Source: Dolomedes plantarius (taxonomy: Eukaryota > Arthropoda > Arachnida > Araneae > Dolomedidae). Taken from it: a DNA stretch of 64,000 nt. The DNA is taken from the NCBI GenBank assembly GCA_907164885.2, contig OU015490.1:211103943-211167942 (forward strand). Reading direction: 5' to 3'. Made by a program: the position numbers and the translations under genes. Shown here one piece after another: positions 1 through 13,276 of the stretch (the stretch's first letter is position 1; every line of letters begins with the position of its first letter). The notes beneath the pieces are model-generated. The model saw nothing but the letters and a program-made list of their open reading frames with translations. It had not been told where the DNA came from and did no database searches.

Positions 1-390
1 TAGTACTCAGAAGCCTTCACTATGAATTTTAAGTCTTTTCATTTATTGTGATTGGACCTGAAAGTCGCAATGTTAATAAACAGTTTTGCGTTAAATCCTG
101 CTTCCTTATTGTATTTTACTTGTATTTAGAAAATAAAGCAATGTTTCATTCGTAAACATATTTTTCGTCAATATATTCATTCATTAAGAAAAATTTACAC
201 TTGTGCATCATACATACAATAGAATATGTCTGTAGCGATCAGTAATGTATCCGTAAAAAGCGGCCGTTTTGAGAGGTGGCCTAAGAAAAGCGTTTTTCAC
301 ATAACACTAGCTCTGTTGTGTTCATAAACGGTTTTGAACAAAGAATGATCGTTTAAAAGGGTTTGCCGTCTAGAGAAATTTCGCTGTATA
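1..390. other. AT-rich sequence, no gene seen
   Basis: No ORF with recognisable protein similarity. A short stretch near 255-290 (cggccgttttgagaggtgg) resembles the ends of Tigger-like elements, but no partner repeat is visible, so it is not called. Confidence 0.4.
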
Positions 391-719
391 CAGTCGAACC
401 ACGTTATAACGAACTTCAAGGGGCCAAAGGTTTTGTTCGCTTTATCCGGTGTTTCGCTATATCCGAACCTTTTAGAAAAAATTAGAGTTCCCAAAATGTA
501 TAACTCATTAGTTGCAATGTGTATTCAATAATGATATATTAAAAAAAAATAGATAAATCTTTTAAAAATGTCATTAATGAATTAAATCGACTAAAATCGA
601 TTGCATTAAACGGACACAATACTAATTAAATTACGTACAATAGGGAAACGGCGGGAACAAAATTTTCGTTCGTTATATCCGTGAGTTCATTATATACCGG
701 GTTCACTATAACGGGGTTC

Positions 720-723
<4 letters not shown>
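391..723. mobile_element. Tigger/pogo-type MITE
   Basis: About 333 bp bounded by inverted termini. The left end reads cagtcgaaccacgttataac after a TA dinucleotide. The right end reads ataacggggttcgacta and runs straight into a (TA)n tract. Read inward, both ends share the cagtcgaacc..cgttata pattern typical of pogo/Tigger termini, and further ttcg..atatccg motifs repeat inside. There is no coding capacity, so it would have been mobilised by a transposase supplied elsewhere. The right-terminal base has merged with the TA tract, so the target duplication cannot be read exactly. Confidence 0.75.
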
Positions 724-772
<49 letters not shown>

Positions 773-796
773 ATATATATATATATATATATATTT
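723..796. repeat. (TA)n microsatellite
   Basis: A nearly pure TA tract that starts exactly at the right terminus of the preceding MITE. There is one short interruption near 766-771. Confidence 0.95.
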
Positions 797-2127
797 ATAA
801 ATGTATATGGACTTCGAACGTTTAAGCAACTAATTCATTGACAATCGACTATAAATCATTTTTAATTATTAATTTTCAGAATGCAACAAAAAATGAAATA
901 TGTATAAAATATTTAGAAAATTGCAAGTCCTTCCTAATTGTGTTATGATTATGATTAATATACAGGAATAACGTTTGCTAGCCAAGATAATAGGTGCAAT
1001 CTGAGAAGCTAAGATGAAAAAAAAATTCCTTAATGATAGGGATTATATTTCATCATTAACGAACTCGCGAATATATTAACGAAAATAACAAACTGGTATT
1101 TTCTTAAAACCCTCTATTATAAAAAATTGGGCAGAAAAATAGATTCAAATTTATTTTTTGAAGATTGAAAGTCGTATTAGCTTCGTTTTACGGGCCTAAC
1201 TGGGTAATACAATACGTAAAGTCCTTAAGAAACTGCACTTTATATTTCTGTTTCATTTTGGATTTAATAAAACATAAAAAATTTTCTTAAACACGTTTTC
1301 CTGTAATAATGATTGTTAACAATCAGGAAGATTGAAAAAAAATCATTATTTGTTAATATTTGCAAGAGTAACAGATTAAAATTAAGAGATTTACAGTTAT
1401 TTTTATCTATTACTTTATTCTGAAAGTCAATGGACTTTGTCCAGTATTTTTTAAGTAAATAAACCCATTTATATAATAGTTTTAGTCACATACTTGAAAT
1501 GTTTTATTCCGTGTGATTCTATAAGGTGAAAAATTTTAATTTTTTTAGCTATGTCGTTTTACTTATCTGTACAAATATATGTAATTAGATTATGTATCAA
1601 ATAACGAATTTTCAATATTTTTATGAAATCAGCAGTTCAGTAAATTGACATATATTCACAATCGCTGCAGGAAATGTATTCTATCCAGAAGACAAAGTAC
1701 ATAAAACATATCTTATTATTTATTTGGTGTTCGGATTTTGAAGATGTCAAGGAAAGCAACTTTTTTTTCACATCAGAGTTTTCTAGATTTAGGTGTTCAA
1801 TTTCAGAAGTTTTAAGCTAATTTTGTGACAGAAGTTCCATAATTTTAAACTTTTCAGTAGAGTTGTTAATATTTAGGAAAAAAATTCCCCATAATGTATT
1901 CAATAATTTATCATTATCACTTGTTGTGCAGAAAGTTAAGTGGAGTACGAATTTACGAGTAGCCGATGAGTCACGGGCACCTCTGTGCTATGTGTTTTGT
2001 GCTGTGGAAACCCCTAATGGGCTAATTTGCCCAAATAACGGGAAGATTATTTTACGTAATTTGATTTGAATTAATTCAAGGCAACCTCTCTTTTTCTCGC
2101 TTTATGATATTTATCATTTTTCTGGTC
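797..2127. other. AT-rich non-coding stretch
   Basis: I see no gene, repeat unit or transposon terminus here. The 68-codon ORF near 1863-2069 has no recognisable motif and is probably chance. Confidence 0.4.
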
Positions 2128-2510
2128 GATGTGGCCCGAATGCCAAAAGCAGCGGGCCATTGATCTGAACGTCCCTGGTACGATACTCGTCGATGCAAAT
2201 CCGTCGCCGTGTTCACTATTGGTGGCCGGGGCACGTAAAATAGGTCGTGGCTACAATGTCCTCCAGGAGTTCTCAAATTTACTTCTGGAGATGCGGGGTC
2301 AGGTGTTCTGGTCTCGTCACTTCACTCGGTTCAAAATTACGGGACCGAGGTTCTTTGAGGTCAAGTCAGACTTCAGCCCTAGTGGTACCTCGCCTTAAAG
2401 TGAAGCTTCTTACTACCCTTCGCCGAGGACCTACTATTTTTGGACCTAGGTCCTTTGGTCTTAGTGTAGGCTTTCCTACACCAAGGGGATTGTAAACAAC
2501 AGCAACAACA
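2128..2510 (+). mobile_element. tRNA-derived SINE, family 1, variant 3' half
   Basis: The body matches the copies at 60,568 and 63,625. Shared blocks include agcagcgggccattgatct, gtgttcact.ttggtggccgg, ggcacgtaaaat, aatgtcctcc and ggttcaaaattacgggaccg. The tRNA head is damaged: box A (tagcccagttgg in the good copy) is lost, while the box B region remains as ggtacgatactcgtc. After about 2345 the sequence diverges from the other copies but still ends in an AAC-rich tail (aacaacagcaacaac). It may be a sub-family with a different 3' segment. Confidence 0.75.
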
Positions 2511-2989
2511 TCAATTTTCTAATACGGATTGCTGAAGTATTTTGTACCGTTTGTAACCGCCAGTGCCACTATGTGATCAGGCCAAAATGATTAAAAACTT
2601 GTAAAAGTACAAGTGACTTTCTAAAATTTTAGATTTAATGTTTTTATTTTTAGGTAGCTTATTTTATCTTCAAACATTGTCATACATCTTGCAGTATGCT
2701 CTTACTTCTTATCCTCATATTCAAGGCTATGATAACTGGTGACTGGCAAGATCACATAATTTTAAAATTAGGACCCTAGACTGCTTAGTTCAAGCACTTA
2801 CGGTCTGTCATGAACCAGAGAACAAATATGTCGATCCAACAAAGATGCCCATTGGAAATAAATGGGGTTCTGCTAATCCTGATTTAAAACAGCAGGTCTG
2901 TGTTTTGTTTCCATACGCACATTGCTTGAAAAGTAGGAAGAACATCTCGGTATGAGCTGAATCCTTGATTCGTATGTTCGATAGCACTG

Positions 2990-3300
2990 ATGCAGTCGAT
3001 TAAATGAATACTAGATCGCACATGGCTGTCTATGGGAGTATCGTATAGGAGTACCAAAACCAGCCACCTCAATATTGTCCAAACCCAATCACCTACCGTA
3101 TCAATGACGTACGATATCTGAGGGGATCGTATCTTCTCCCACCCTCTCTGACCTCATAGCAGGACTTTCAGGACTAAAGATTTAATGTGCCCGTAACTAG
3201 CCTAGAAACGGATGCATTTAATTACTTTCGACAGGATACAAACTAAGTATCTACAGTCCCTAAACCAACGCGTTTCCACTAAGCTACCCCGAGGCCATCC
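2990..3300 (-). mobile_element. Possible tRNA-derived SINE, different family
   Basis: On the minus strand the segment begins ggggtagcttagtggaaacg, a good polymerase III box A (TRGCNNAGTGG type). The following sequence has a weak box B-like gtttgtatcctgtcgaa. It then runs through moderately GC-rich DNA unlike its surroundings. No second copy is in this window and no clear 3' tail was found, so the boundaries are approximate. Confidence 0.4.
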
Positions 3301-3403
3301 TTCTTAATGTGAGTATTGTTCAAAATATGCATAGAATATGGCATAAGCTAAAGTAGGATATTATCTACAATCATGTACAACAAGATTTATAAGTATACCC
3401 CCC

Positions 3404-3426
3404 ATATATATATATATATATATATA
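3404..3426. repeat. (TA)n microsatellite, short
   Basis: About 11 TA units following a CCCC run. Confidence 0.9.
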
Positions 3427-3479
3427 CAACATAAAAAATCCTATATCCTTTTCAAATTCTAGTTTCTTCTAAATTTCCT

Positions 3480-3870
3480 TGGGCGTTTGAGTTAATTTCG
3501 TGTCCGATATTAAAGAAAATAAATTGCGTAGCGTCACCTCGAAAATCACAAATAATCGCGCATATTACATCAGATAACACGTCACCTCTGACAGCAGAGT
3601 CATAGCTAGCCAATTATTATTCGTATTGAAGATCACATGACGAGTGACCTCAAGCAGTCTATAAAAGACCCTGGGTCATATAGAAGTACACACTTATGGG
3701 ATTGTCGTTATCTCATCAACATGTAGTTCTTAGGACGAAATAAATAAGTTTGCTGTATGTTATGGCGTGTTCCTGTGTGATTGGGGCCTAAAAGACCAGT
3801 TTGGGGAGAATGTCTCCGGGATGTTGTGTAACACGAAGTATAATGCGGCAATTGTGTCTACCAAGGATCT
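3480..3870 (+). promoter_or_regulatory. Possible solo-LTR or promoter remnant
   Basis: A segment of more balanced base composition contains a TATA-like ctataaaagaccc at about 3658. It is followed roughly 80 bp later by an AATAAA-type signal (gaaataaataag, about 3738) and then a GT-rich stretch. TATA box plus nearby poly(A) signal without an ORF is the layout of an LTR. No second copy is in the window, so this is only a suggestion. Confidence 0.3.
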
Positions 3871-3951
3871 GTAGTACCAAGGCGCTGTAGTATCACGGCC
3901 GGCTGACTTCTAAAGTGTTTCCTGCTCTCCATCGGCTTAGCTGGTCGTGGT

Positions 3952-3955
<4 letters not shown>

Positions 3956-4009
<54 letters not shown>
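3956..4009. repeat. (TA)n microsatellite
   Basis: A pure TA tract of about 27 units between two LTR-like fragments. Confidence 0.95.
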
Positions 4010-4012
<3 letters not shown>

Positions 4013-4200
4013 TATAATAAAGAAATTTTTAGCAGGATGCGAGCAGGAAGGAATCATACTAATGAACTGCCCTCTTCCTGAGGGAATTCTCTTATATACA
4101 ACTTAAGAACATTCTAGAAATAATGTAAATTAGCATAACAAATTAACATAAGGTAAATTATCATAAACATAAGCTCTCTCTAACTTCTGAGAAAGGTAAC
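4010..4200 (-). mobile_element. Possible LTR fragment
   Basis: Read on the minus strand the segment starts tgttacctttctcagaag, has a TATA-like tgtatataagag and ends near a TTTATTATA signal beside the TA tract. This is the order expected in a short LTR. There is no second copy in the window and no coding sequence. Confidence 0.3.
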
Positions 4201-4262
4201 ATAAATTAGAATGAAAATAAAACTAGAAGTTACTGGCTGGGTGCGAACCAAAGCCGAAGGTT

Positions 4263-5030
<768 letters not shown>

Positions 5031-5039
5031 TAATAAGTA

Positions 5040-8000
5040 AAAAAAAAAAATATTTTCAAGAGACAACTCTCAATTTTGCCTCACATCATAATCTTGGTAA
5101 TTTACTCTCAATCACTCATATTAATGATTTAATTGAAATGTAAACTATATATATAAATTTATTTCCAAAGAAATATGTCAAGCATTTTAGTTAATACATG
5201 CATTATTTTATCTCTTTTTTTCTAAATTATGAAAATATTTTAACGTAATTTTTACCTTAATTCATAAATTATATGAATGTTTTTGGCTGCCTTAAATGTA
5301 CTTCAATTTTCAGTGGACATCATGAATAAAATGAAGTTCATAATAGGAAAAGGTAGCAACAGTTTGTGCCATTCAGCTTTCAAAATTAAAATGAATGTTA
5401 ATAAGATGAAACTAATAGGAATAAAGTGTACGATTAAAATACTCTTGTACGGTGATTATATGAAGTAGCAGAATTCTGTAATTTTTCAATTGCTAAAATG
5501 TTTTGTACTAAATTTTTACACTAATTCCTTACCTATATAGATTATTTCGATTGCCGAAAATATATTTCACTATTTAATGGAAATCATAGATAATATTAAT
5601 TTCATAAAAGTTAAAATTATAATGTCTTAATGACAGTTATCTATGAAAGATAAAACAGTTTTTGTACAGAAATTTTAAGAAGTGAGAAAAAAAAAAAAAC
5701 CTTATAAAGGCAGAATTCTCAAATTCCTCTCAATTTGTAAACTTGGTAAATTTCTCTTAAACATTCCTCTTAAGAATTTGATTGAAAATTTAACAATTTA
5801 TCTCATGTTTCATTTCCAAAAAGCTATTTCAAGCATTGTAGTCAAAACATATCTTATTTTATCTCTTTTCTTTTCATTTCGAAATTGTGAAAATACTTTA
5901 TCTTAATTCACTAATTTTATGAATGCGTTTTGGCTGCAAAAAATATATTTTATTATTTAGTGGACATCAGGGATAATATTAACTTCATAAAAGGAAAAAA
6001 AAAAACAATAACCTTTTAATGACATTCATCTTCCAAAATGAAGATGAATGTCATTAATAGATTACAAGAAGTACGGAATTTTTTTTCTTATGAGTACAGT
6101 TCCGTTATTTTCTAAATTAAGAAATTGTTTTATATTAATATTTTACTGGAAATCACTAACCATATGAATGCTCTTTGACTGTCGAAACTATATTTTTCTT
6201 TTTAGGGGACGTCATGCATAATATTAACGTCATTAAATTAAAAAATTACGTCGTGTTAATAACATTCATCTTCGCAAAATTAAGCTGCTTTTGTACAGTG
6301 ATTTTAAGAAGTACGGGAAAATATTTAAATTTCTGAGTACAATTCTGTTATTTTATAAATTGTGAAAATGTTTTATCTTTGATTTTTACTGTAATTTACT
6401 AACTATATGAAAGTATTTTTGGTTTTCGAAAACTTTTTTTTTCTATTAAGCGGACATCACGGATAATATTAACTTCGTTATAGAAAAAATAGTATCCTCT
6501 TTACATTTCTCTTCACAAAATTAAACTACATTTGTATAGTGATTATTAGAAGTACGGAAAACACATTTTTATTTCTGAGTACAATTCTGTTATTTTCTAA
6601 ATTGTAAATATATTTCATTCTAATAACATCGTCTTAATGACATTTATCTTTGGAAAATTAAGCTGCTTTTATGCAGTGATTTATAGAAGTATAGAATTTT
6701 TTTTATATTTCTGAGTACAATTATGTTATTTTCTGGATTGCGAAAATGTTTTATCTTAATTTTTTACTCTAATTCACTAACTATAGGAATGTTTTTCGGT
6801 CTGTCTAAATTATGTTTTATAATTAAAGGGACATCTCGGATAATATTAATCTCACCATAATAAAAAATACTCTCCTCTGAATCACATTCCTCTTCGTAAA
6901 ATTAAACTACTTTTGTTCAGTGATTATAAGAAGTACGGAAAAGAAATTTTTATTTATGAGTACAATACTGTTTTTTTCTAAATTATGAAAATGCTTTATC
7001 TTAATAACATCGTCTTAATGACATTTATCTTCGCTAAATTAAACTGCTTTTATACAGTGATTTTAAGAAGTATAGATTTTTTTTTTTAATTTCTGAGTGC
7101 AATTCTGTTATTTTCTAAACTGCAAAAATGTTTTATCTTAAATTTTTACTCTAATTCACTAAGTATATGAATGTTTTTTGGACAGTCCAAAATATGTTTT
7201 TCAATTACGGGGACATCAAAGATAATATTAACTTCGATGTAGTAAAAAATAACATCCTCTTAATCACATTCCTCTTCGTAAAATTAAACTACACTTGTAT
7301 AGTGATTATATGAAGTGCAGAAAACATATTTTATTTATTAGTGCAATTTTGTTCTTTTCTAAACTATGAAATTTTTTTTATTTTAATAACATCGTCTTAA
7401 TGGCATTTATCTTCGCAAAATTAATGTGCTTTTATGCAGTGATTTTAAGAAGTATAGTTTTTTTTTTTTAATTTCTGAGTACAATTCTGTTATTTTTTAA
7501 ATTTCGAAAATGTTTATCTTAAATGTTTACTCTAATTCACTAACTATAAATGTTTTTTGGACTGTCTAAATTAGGTTTTAAAATTAAGGGGATATCACGG
7601 ATAATATTAACTTCCCTATAGTAAAAAAAACATCCTCTCAGTGTCATTCAATTTAGCAAAACTGAACTATTTTTGTATAGTGTCTATAAGTAGAACGGAA
7701 AGTATATTTCTATTTCTGAGTACAATTCTGTTATTTTCTAAATTGCGAAAATGTTTTATCAGAAATTTTTTCCATAATTCACCAATTACATGAATGTTTT
7801 TTGGATTGTCGGAATTACGTTTTTCAAACGCGAACATCACGGATAATATTAACTTCAATATAGTGAAAAATAACATCCTCTTAATGACAGTCATCTTAGC
7901 AAAACTAAACTAATTTTGTATAGTGTCTATAAGAAGTACGGAAAACATATTTTTATTTCTGAATACAATTCTGTTATTTTCTAAATTGTGAAAATATTTT

Positions 8001-8520
8001 ATCTTAATAAGATCGCCTTGATGACACTCATCTGTGTAAAATTTAACTTCTTCTGTACAGGGATTATAAGAAGTACGTTCAAAGCACATTTTTCAAAATT
8101 GACTTCACTATCTCGTGAAAATAATCTACAACACTATTCGTATGAATTTAATTAAAATTTAAACACTATATCTTTTAATTTCCAAAAGCTTTCAATTTAA
8201 TGCTTTAAAATATAAACAATCATTATTTTCTTACATGATTGTCCGAATATCAGTGCAGATATTAAAAATTAAACTTCTTTTATACAGAGATTTATACAGA
8301 GATTATAAGGAGTACGAAAAAATCCTATCAAAGCAAAGTTCTCAAAATTCACTTCATAATCTTTGGAAAATAATCTAAATCCCAATTCGTCAGAATTTAA
8401 TTAAAATTTTAACACTACATCTTTTAATTTCCAAATGCTTTCTATTTAATGCTTTGAAATACAAACAGTTATTATTTTCTTACTTGTTTGACCAAGTATC
8501 TATACTGATATGCCATGAAT
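5040..8520. repeat. Diverged tandem array with alternating long and short units
   Basis: A landmark motif (agaagtacggaaa or close variants) recurs near 6069, 6309, 6549, 6685, 6928, 7066, 7312, 7449, 7690, 7930, 8070 and 8310. Spacing is about 240, 240, 136, 243, 138, 246, 137, 241, 240, 140 and 240 bp. Long units contain a segment with actctaattcactaac, a ggacatcacggataatatta block and aacatcctctta. Short units skip about 100 bp of this. The flanks (5040-6060 and 8090-8520) carry wider related units with an added tctcaaa..ttaatttccaaa segment. No protein-coding capacity is evident. Unit identity is moderate, so this is an old AT-rich satellite. Confidence 0.85.
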
Positions 8521-9423
8521 AATTTCACGTTTTTTCCTTCACCTCAAAACTTGTTACCCGAAATATCTAGATTTCTATTTCTTCCTCAGCTTTTATTAAA
8601 ATAACGTTTCCTCTTACAATTAATGGAGCTTTAATTTATCTTCCCTTTAAGCAACCAGTTGTATAACTTCCCTGATGAGTATCAAGTTAATTGAAACTTT
8701 TTAATGTAAAATAATATTTTTAATTAATGTGCTAACATCTTAATGAAAATTTTAATTTGTAGGCCCACGATTTACTACGACTCGCTTTCTTAGTCATTCA
8801 GCTAACCTTGGTACGAGAGGATTACGTGTTACATATTAAAAGACATTATTTTAATTACCCTTGCCGCATAATTCAGGAAACTTCATTTTATAACACAAAT
8901 AAAGAGGTTTTCAGGGCTTATTTAGTGCTGAAATAGAAAAGTTGAAATTAGTTTCCATAATAAGTATTAAAGCAATTATAAACTTTACCTCAAAGCTGAT
9001 CATGCTGCATTGTTTATAAAACTATACCGTGAATAAGTAGTTTTTATAATAATTGGATAAAACTAAAGATTTAACTTGCGTCTCACCTAAGGAATAACCT
9101 GAAATTTAAGTTTTTAATTAATCATTATGTTCATGAATTCCTCTACCAGGATTAGAAAATAATTTTTTTTTTCAACAGCCAATATATTTTATATTTCGGA
9201 TTATATGAAACATCACGTGGTTTATCACGTAATATAAATTATAAAGAATTAGTTATTCTCCACTAGATTAGTTATATGATAACATTCTGATATCAATCAA
9301 TAATATAACTATCACACATCTATATATGTTAAGTTTTATTTCAAATTAATAAATGATTTGATTAAATTGTTTGTAGCATATTTAACAAAGGAAAAGAAAA
9401 TGTAATAATGAAATGTAATGACA
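8521..9423. other. AT-rich non-coding stretch
   Basis: Nothing recognisable on either strand. Confidence 0.4.
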
Positions 9424-9429
9424 ATATAT

Positions 9430-9499
<70 letters not shown>
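9424..9499. repeat. (TA)n microsatellite
   Basis: A TA tract of about 30 pure units preceded by a TACA-interrupted start. Confidence 0.95.
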
Positions 9500-9503
<4 letters not shown>

Positions 9504-9980
9504 TAAGACGGTGGCGAAGCTCAACAGGTCTGAAAATCATAGCCTGTCGGATCCGGGTTGTAGTCGGTGTGGCTGGGATGAAGAACTAATTTGAATCCAT
9601 ACCAGAAAGAAGAGGCAGCTGGTTCATAACATAGTCTTTATTTCCGAAGCAGTTTCGTGGCTGGGAATTATTTGGACAGGGTTACAGACATCTTAACTCC
9701 ACAGATACTGAGGGAAAAGGCCCCGACCGCGCCGACAGCGCAAATCGCTGCGGCAATACGGACATTAAAAACGCTACATCATACCAGGCCAGAGCGAAAC
9801 ACACAAGTCCGCCAAAATCCTAGCGCTTCGTCCTTGAGTCGGCGTACTGAACTTTTCGGATTGGTCTAAACTCATCACCTGACTATGAGGCGTCATATGG
9901 CGTGATGTTTGTCGAGCGTTCGACCCGGTTCTATCTTATATAACTGTTATATAACGTGGCAGCGCGTGCCTTAGGGGAAT
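9500..9980 (-). mobile_element. GC-richer island, possible solo LTR
   Basis: This GC-rich island is conspicuous against AT-rich surroundings. On the minus strand it has a TATA-like ttatataagatagaacc near 9935, then about 300 bp further an AAATAAAG signal (about 9635), the promoter-to-poly(A) order of an LTR. The end near 9500 abuts the TA tract. Its terminal part has the weakly tRNA-like gatccgacaggctatg, which could instead be a primer-binding region. There is no second copy in the window, so the class is unresolved. Confidence 0.35.
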
Positions 9981-10083
9981 AACTAATAGATTACTTCTGC
10001 TGGATTTCAGGGGTAATGCTTTATTGCAAAAGGGTGAAAAAATTTGGATTCGCCTTTTAATAATGCCGAAAAGGTTTGAAATT

Positions 10084-10205
<122 letters not shown>

Positions 10206-10459
10206 CTTCTGTAAAGATATCTTATGTAAGAGATATCTCATGTAAGTTAGAATTTCTGAATAATGGAGTATAATCACACAAAATTCGGCATTTCACATTA
10301 TATCATTAGCTCTCAAAATCTCTGCAATATCTGAACACCATTAATTTTTTTCCAATGGCTGGGAGCTGAACATTACTCTTTTCGAGGTAGAAGCCAGAAA
10401 TAAGAGTGTGAAGACTTCGCCGCATGCATTGCATGCGTTGCACCGGGTGCACTACACGG

Positions 10460-10695
10460 TTGGGTCCGCCATACACCCATACCGGTCCCGTAATTTTGAA
10501 CCGAGTCAAGTGACGAGACCGGAACATTTTAACCCGGAACTGCCAGAGGTAATGTTTGGGAATTTATATTACGACAGATTTTTTTCCGTACACCAGCCGC
10601 CATTAGTGTACACGTCGGCGGTTCTGTCCACGTCCGGTATCGAATCAAAAACTTGCAGATCACTGGATCGACACCTTTGTTGACCGGGTCACCGT
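10460..10695 (-). mobile_element. Degraded SINE, family 1
   Basis: On the minus strand this matches the SINE copies at 60,568 and 63,625. It keeps gtgatctgcaagtttttg, a box B-like gattcgataccgg, the gtacactaatggcggctgg region and ggttcaaaattacgggacc. It is more diverged than the others, and the A-box end is replaced by cggtcaacaaaggtgtcg. The part at 10,395-10,470 is GC-rich but not obviously homologous. Confidence 0.65.
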
Positions 10696-11928
10696 GACAT
10701 GAACCCCATTATTGAAAACATGTATTACACTACCATTGATTTATAAGCAGATATCGGCTTTTAATGGCAGATATCATCAGCCATTAAAATATCAGAAATA
10801 ATTGAACTCCTTTATTAAAATCATTTATTTTGCTACAATTGATAACGTTTATTGTAAGCAGTATTTTTACCACTATCCCATAAAACATAATTACATGAAT
10901 CCACTATTTTTCAATTAAAAATATAGGAAAATCTTGCCCATCCGGAAAATGGAACTCATTTAATTTTATCTAGATATTTGAGACAATTATCAAACACAAA
11001 TTTCATCTAATTTATTTTAAAGATTGCACAATTAAAAGGTAAAAACATTTTTCAAACTAAAAAAAAAATTACTCCCCCTAACATTAAAAGGTAAATGCGA
11101 CGCGCACAAGAAAAATAGCGTGCTACTTTATAAATCAGTAAATTAGGAAATGGAAGAAAATGAAGTTCTTAGCAAACCTCCAAAAATAGAAGAAATAAAT
11201 CGAAACTAATTTTCTATTACTTTTTTGTACCATAATTTCCTTAAATGAATCTATTTACTTCGCAAGGAAAAAAATATACGAGGTAATTATCCTTATCGGG
11301 GTGCACTAAATTAAGAATGCAACTTGAATTTAAAAAAAAAAAAAATCAATATTCATTGGAAGTATATATCACTGGTTTCATGGTGAAAATAAATGTAACT
11401 CGGGCATGTTTTATCTAATGTTGGAATGTGAAATTTACGTTTATGAGTTTAGATATTGAATTATCTCTGACCACGTAAAATTTATTTAACATTGTTTAAT
11501 TATGTATGTCAAGTGTTTTTTTATGTTTTAACCAGGAAAAGAGAAAGTGCATGTTACGGTTCTTTTGAAAATTTGTTGGCTTTTAAAACTATAACAATTC
11601 AGATAAACTAGGTTTTTTTCCAAATTTTAAATAATGTTACTTTTTAAATGTTACTTATTTTTAAATGTATTTAGTAAACATATTATCATGGACTCTTATC
11701 ATGGATTATTCTGTCCGGGATTTGATATTTACAACGGGAAGTAAAATATATTAAATGTTTACAAGATTTAATTTGTAGTTGAAAATTCGTGTTTCTATGC
11801 TGTTTTCTTAAAATAAATGCATTTTAGGTACTCATAAAATCCTTCTCTTCACTCAGTTTTTTTTTTCTAAAATATTTTTCCTTTTTGTTTGCTCATTTTT
11901 TTATTAATTATTTTCTGTATTTGAACTA

Positions 11929-11931
<3 letters not shown>
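10696..11931. other. AT-rich non-coding stretch
   Basis: The only structure noticed is a small hairpin near 10,758-10,787 (cttttaatggc pairing with gccattaaaa). Confidence 0.4.
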
Positions 11932-12003
<72 letters not shown>

Positions 12004-12044
12004 TATATAGATATATATATATATACATGCGTTGTATATATATA
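11932..12044. repeat. (TA)n microsatellite, interrupted
   Basis: About 35 pure TA units followed by GATATA interruptions. It ends exactly at the left terminus of the next MITE. Confidence 0.9.
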
Positions 12045-12650
12045 CAGTCGAACCTCCATATTTCGAACTTGCACATATCGTAATTTTCTATATGTCGAAC
12101 TCTTAGCAAATCTCCATGTTCATTACATAGAAAAATTGTTTCTATATATCGAAAAAATCTCTATATATCAAAATTTTTTTCAAGACAAATTGGGATATTT
12201 TATTCCACTTTAGAATAAATCCTCCCAATTTTTGGCATTTGAAACAATATGTCGTGAACTTCAATTCGCGGAAAATGTCCTTACGTTTTTAGTGGAATGA
12301 ATAAATACGAACATTTCTTTGAACATTCCGCAAAACTGGCTGTTCAGCAAGATATTCGTAGTTTTTTTTTAAAGAATGTAACTGTGATCACTGTAACCAC
12401 TGTCTGCATTAATGTTTTTTTATAGATATGTAGTAATCAATAAATCTTTCATATTAATTCCTTTTTTAGTTATTATCTTTCATTTAATGGGATTCGCAAA
12501 TAAATTAGAAATGGAGTTTCGTATACGAAAATTAGCTTTAATTTTTTTTAGAATAATTATGATAAAACTAAGCTCAATTCTATATATCGAAATTTCTATA
12601 TATCGAATTTTTTTCCGGCAATTTGCTACTTCGATATATGGAGGTTCGAC

Positions 12651-12652
<2 letters not shown>
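12045..12652. mobile_element. Tigger/pogo-type MITE, 608 bp
   Basis: The left end is cagtcgaacctccatatttc and the right end is the reverse complement, gatatatggaggttcgactg. A TA dinucleotide lies immediately outside each end, matching the TA target of the Tc1/mariner/pogo group. Copies of a short motif like atatcgaaattt are repeated inside both ends. The 89-codon ORF within it has no transposase similarity. It is related to, but distinct from, the MITE at 391-723. Confidence 0.85.

Positions 12653-12676
<24 letters not shown>
12653..12676. repeat. (TA)n microsatellite between two elements
   Basis: A 24-bp TA tract separating the MITE right end from the left LTR of the next element. Confidence 0.95.
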
Positions 12677-12682
<6 letters not shown>

Positions 12683-13276
12683 ATTATAAGTTGAATCTTG
12701 ACATTATAAGTTGAATCTCGTCTATTTCTATAATTCGGGTCCCACATATGTTAAGAGAGGACCCTTTCTCTCAGGAATAGCCCACCCAAAAGCAAGTGAA
12801 CATCTGCAAATTCCAGTGGGGAAAATAACACAATAAATTCTTTTCAGTTGATAGGATTATTAGCCATGCCGCCCAGAAGGAGTAACCCAAACCCCGTCTC
12901 TAGTCATCTAAAATCCGCAGTTCACAATATCTCAGAGATAATGGCTGCAGGTGCCAGAGATAAAGGATCAAAAGTGTCAAACAATATCATAAAGATAAAG
13001 CGCACCCAATGTGCCTCTTATAGTAGTATACCACCCACGAAAAACATCTGTGTTCATGTAAACAGTCGCTGACTTTGGTACAGCCCCTGACTAAGAGAGC
13101 AGGATTATTCTGTTGTTGGCTGTGTATGTGAAAAGACTTGTATGTTCCGCGTCATGCTAGAAGGACGCTCTGATATCCGTTCCCAACTCTGAATAAAAGG
13201 ACTGCAATTTTATAGAACTTTGCCTCGTTTTTGTGCTTATTGAATGTGTTATGGAATCAGGGGGTGAAATGTCACA
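12677..13276 (+). repeat. 5' LTR, 600 bp
   Basis: Matches 16,447-17,046 along its whole length with no difference found by eye. It begins TGTGACATTATAAGTTGAAT, and the block gacattataagttgaatct is immediately repeated, so the 5' terminus is internally duplicated. A polyadenylation signal (gaataaaagg) lies near 13,191. A 74-codon ORF (12,848-13,072) is identical in both LTRs and is probably not a gene. Confidence 0.95.

Noticed and set aside
255..290. Solitary Tigger-like terminus
   Set aside because: Only a short similarity (ccgttttgagaggtgg) with no TA-flanked end or partner.
5040..8520. CRISPR array
   Set aside because: Repeat units are over 100 bp and diverged, with no unique spacers between identical short repeats. 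The sequence is eukaryotic.
9500..9580. tRNA gene-like segment
   Set aside because: It has a vague box B-like phrase but no cloverleaf I could fold and no acceptor pairing. Treated as part of an LTR-like island.
12848..13072. 74-codon ORF identical at 16,618-16,842
   Set aside because: It lies wholly inside the duplicated LTR, so its identity reflects LTR homology rather than a conserved gene.
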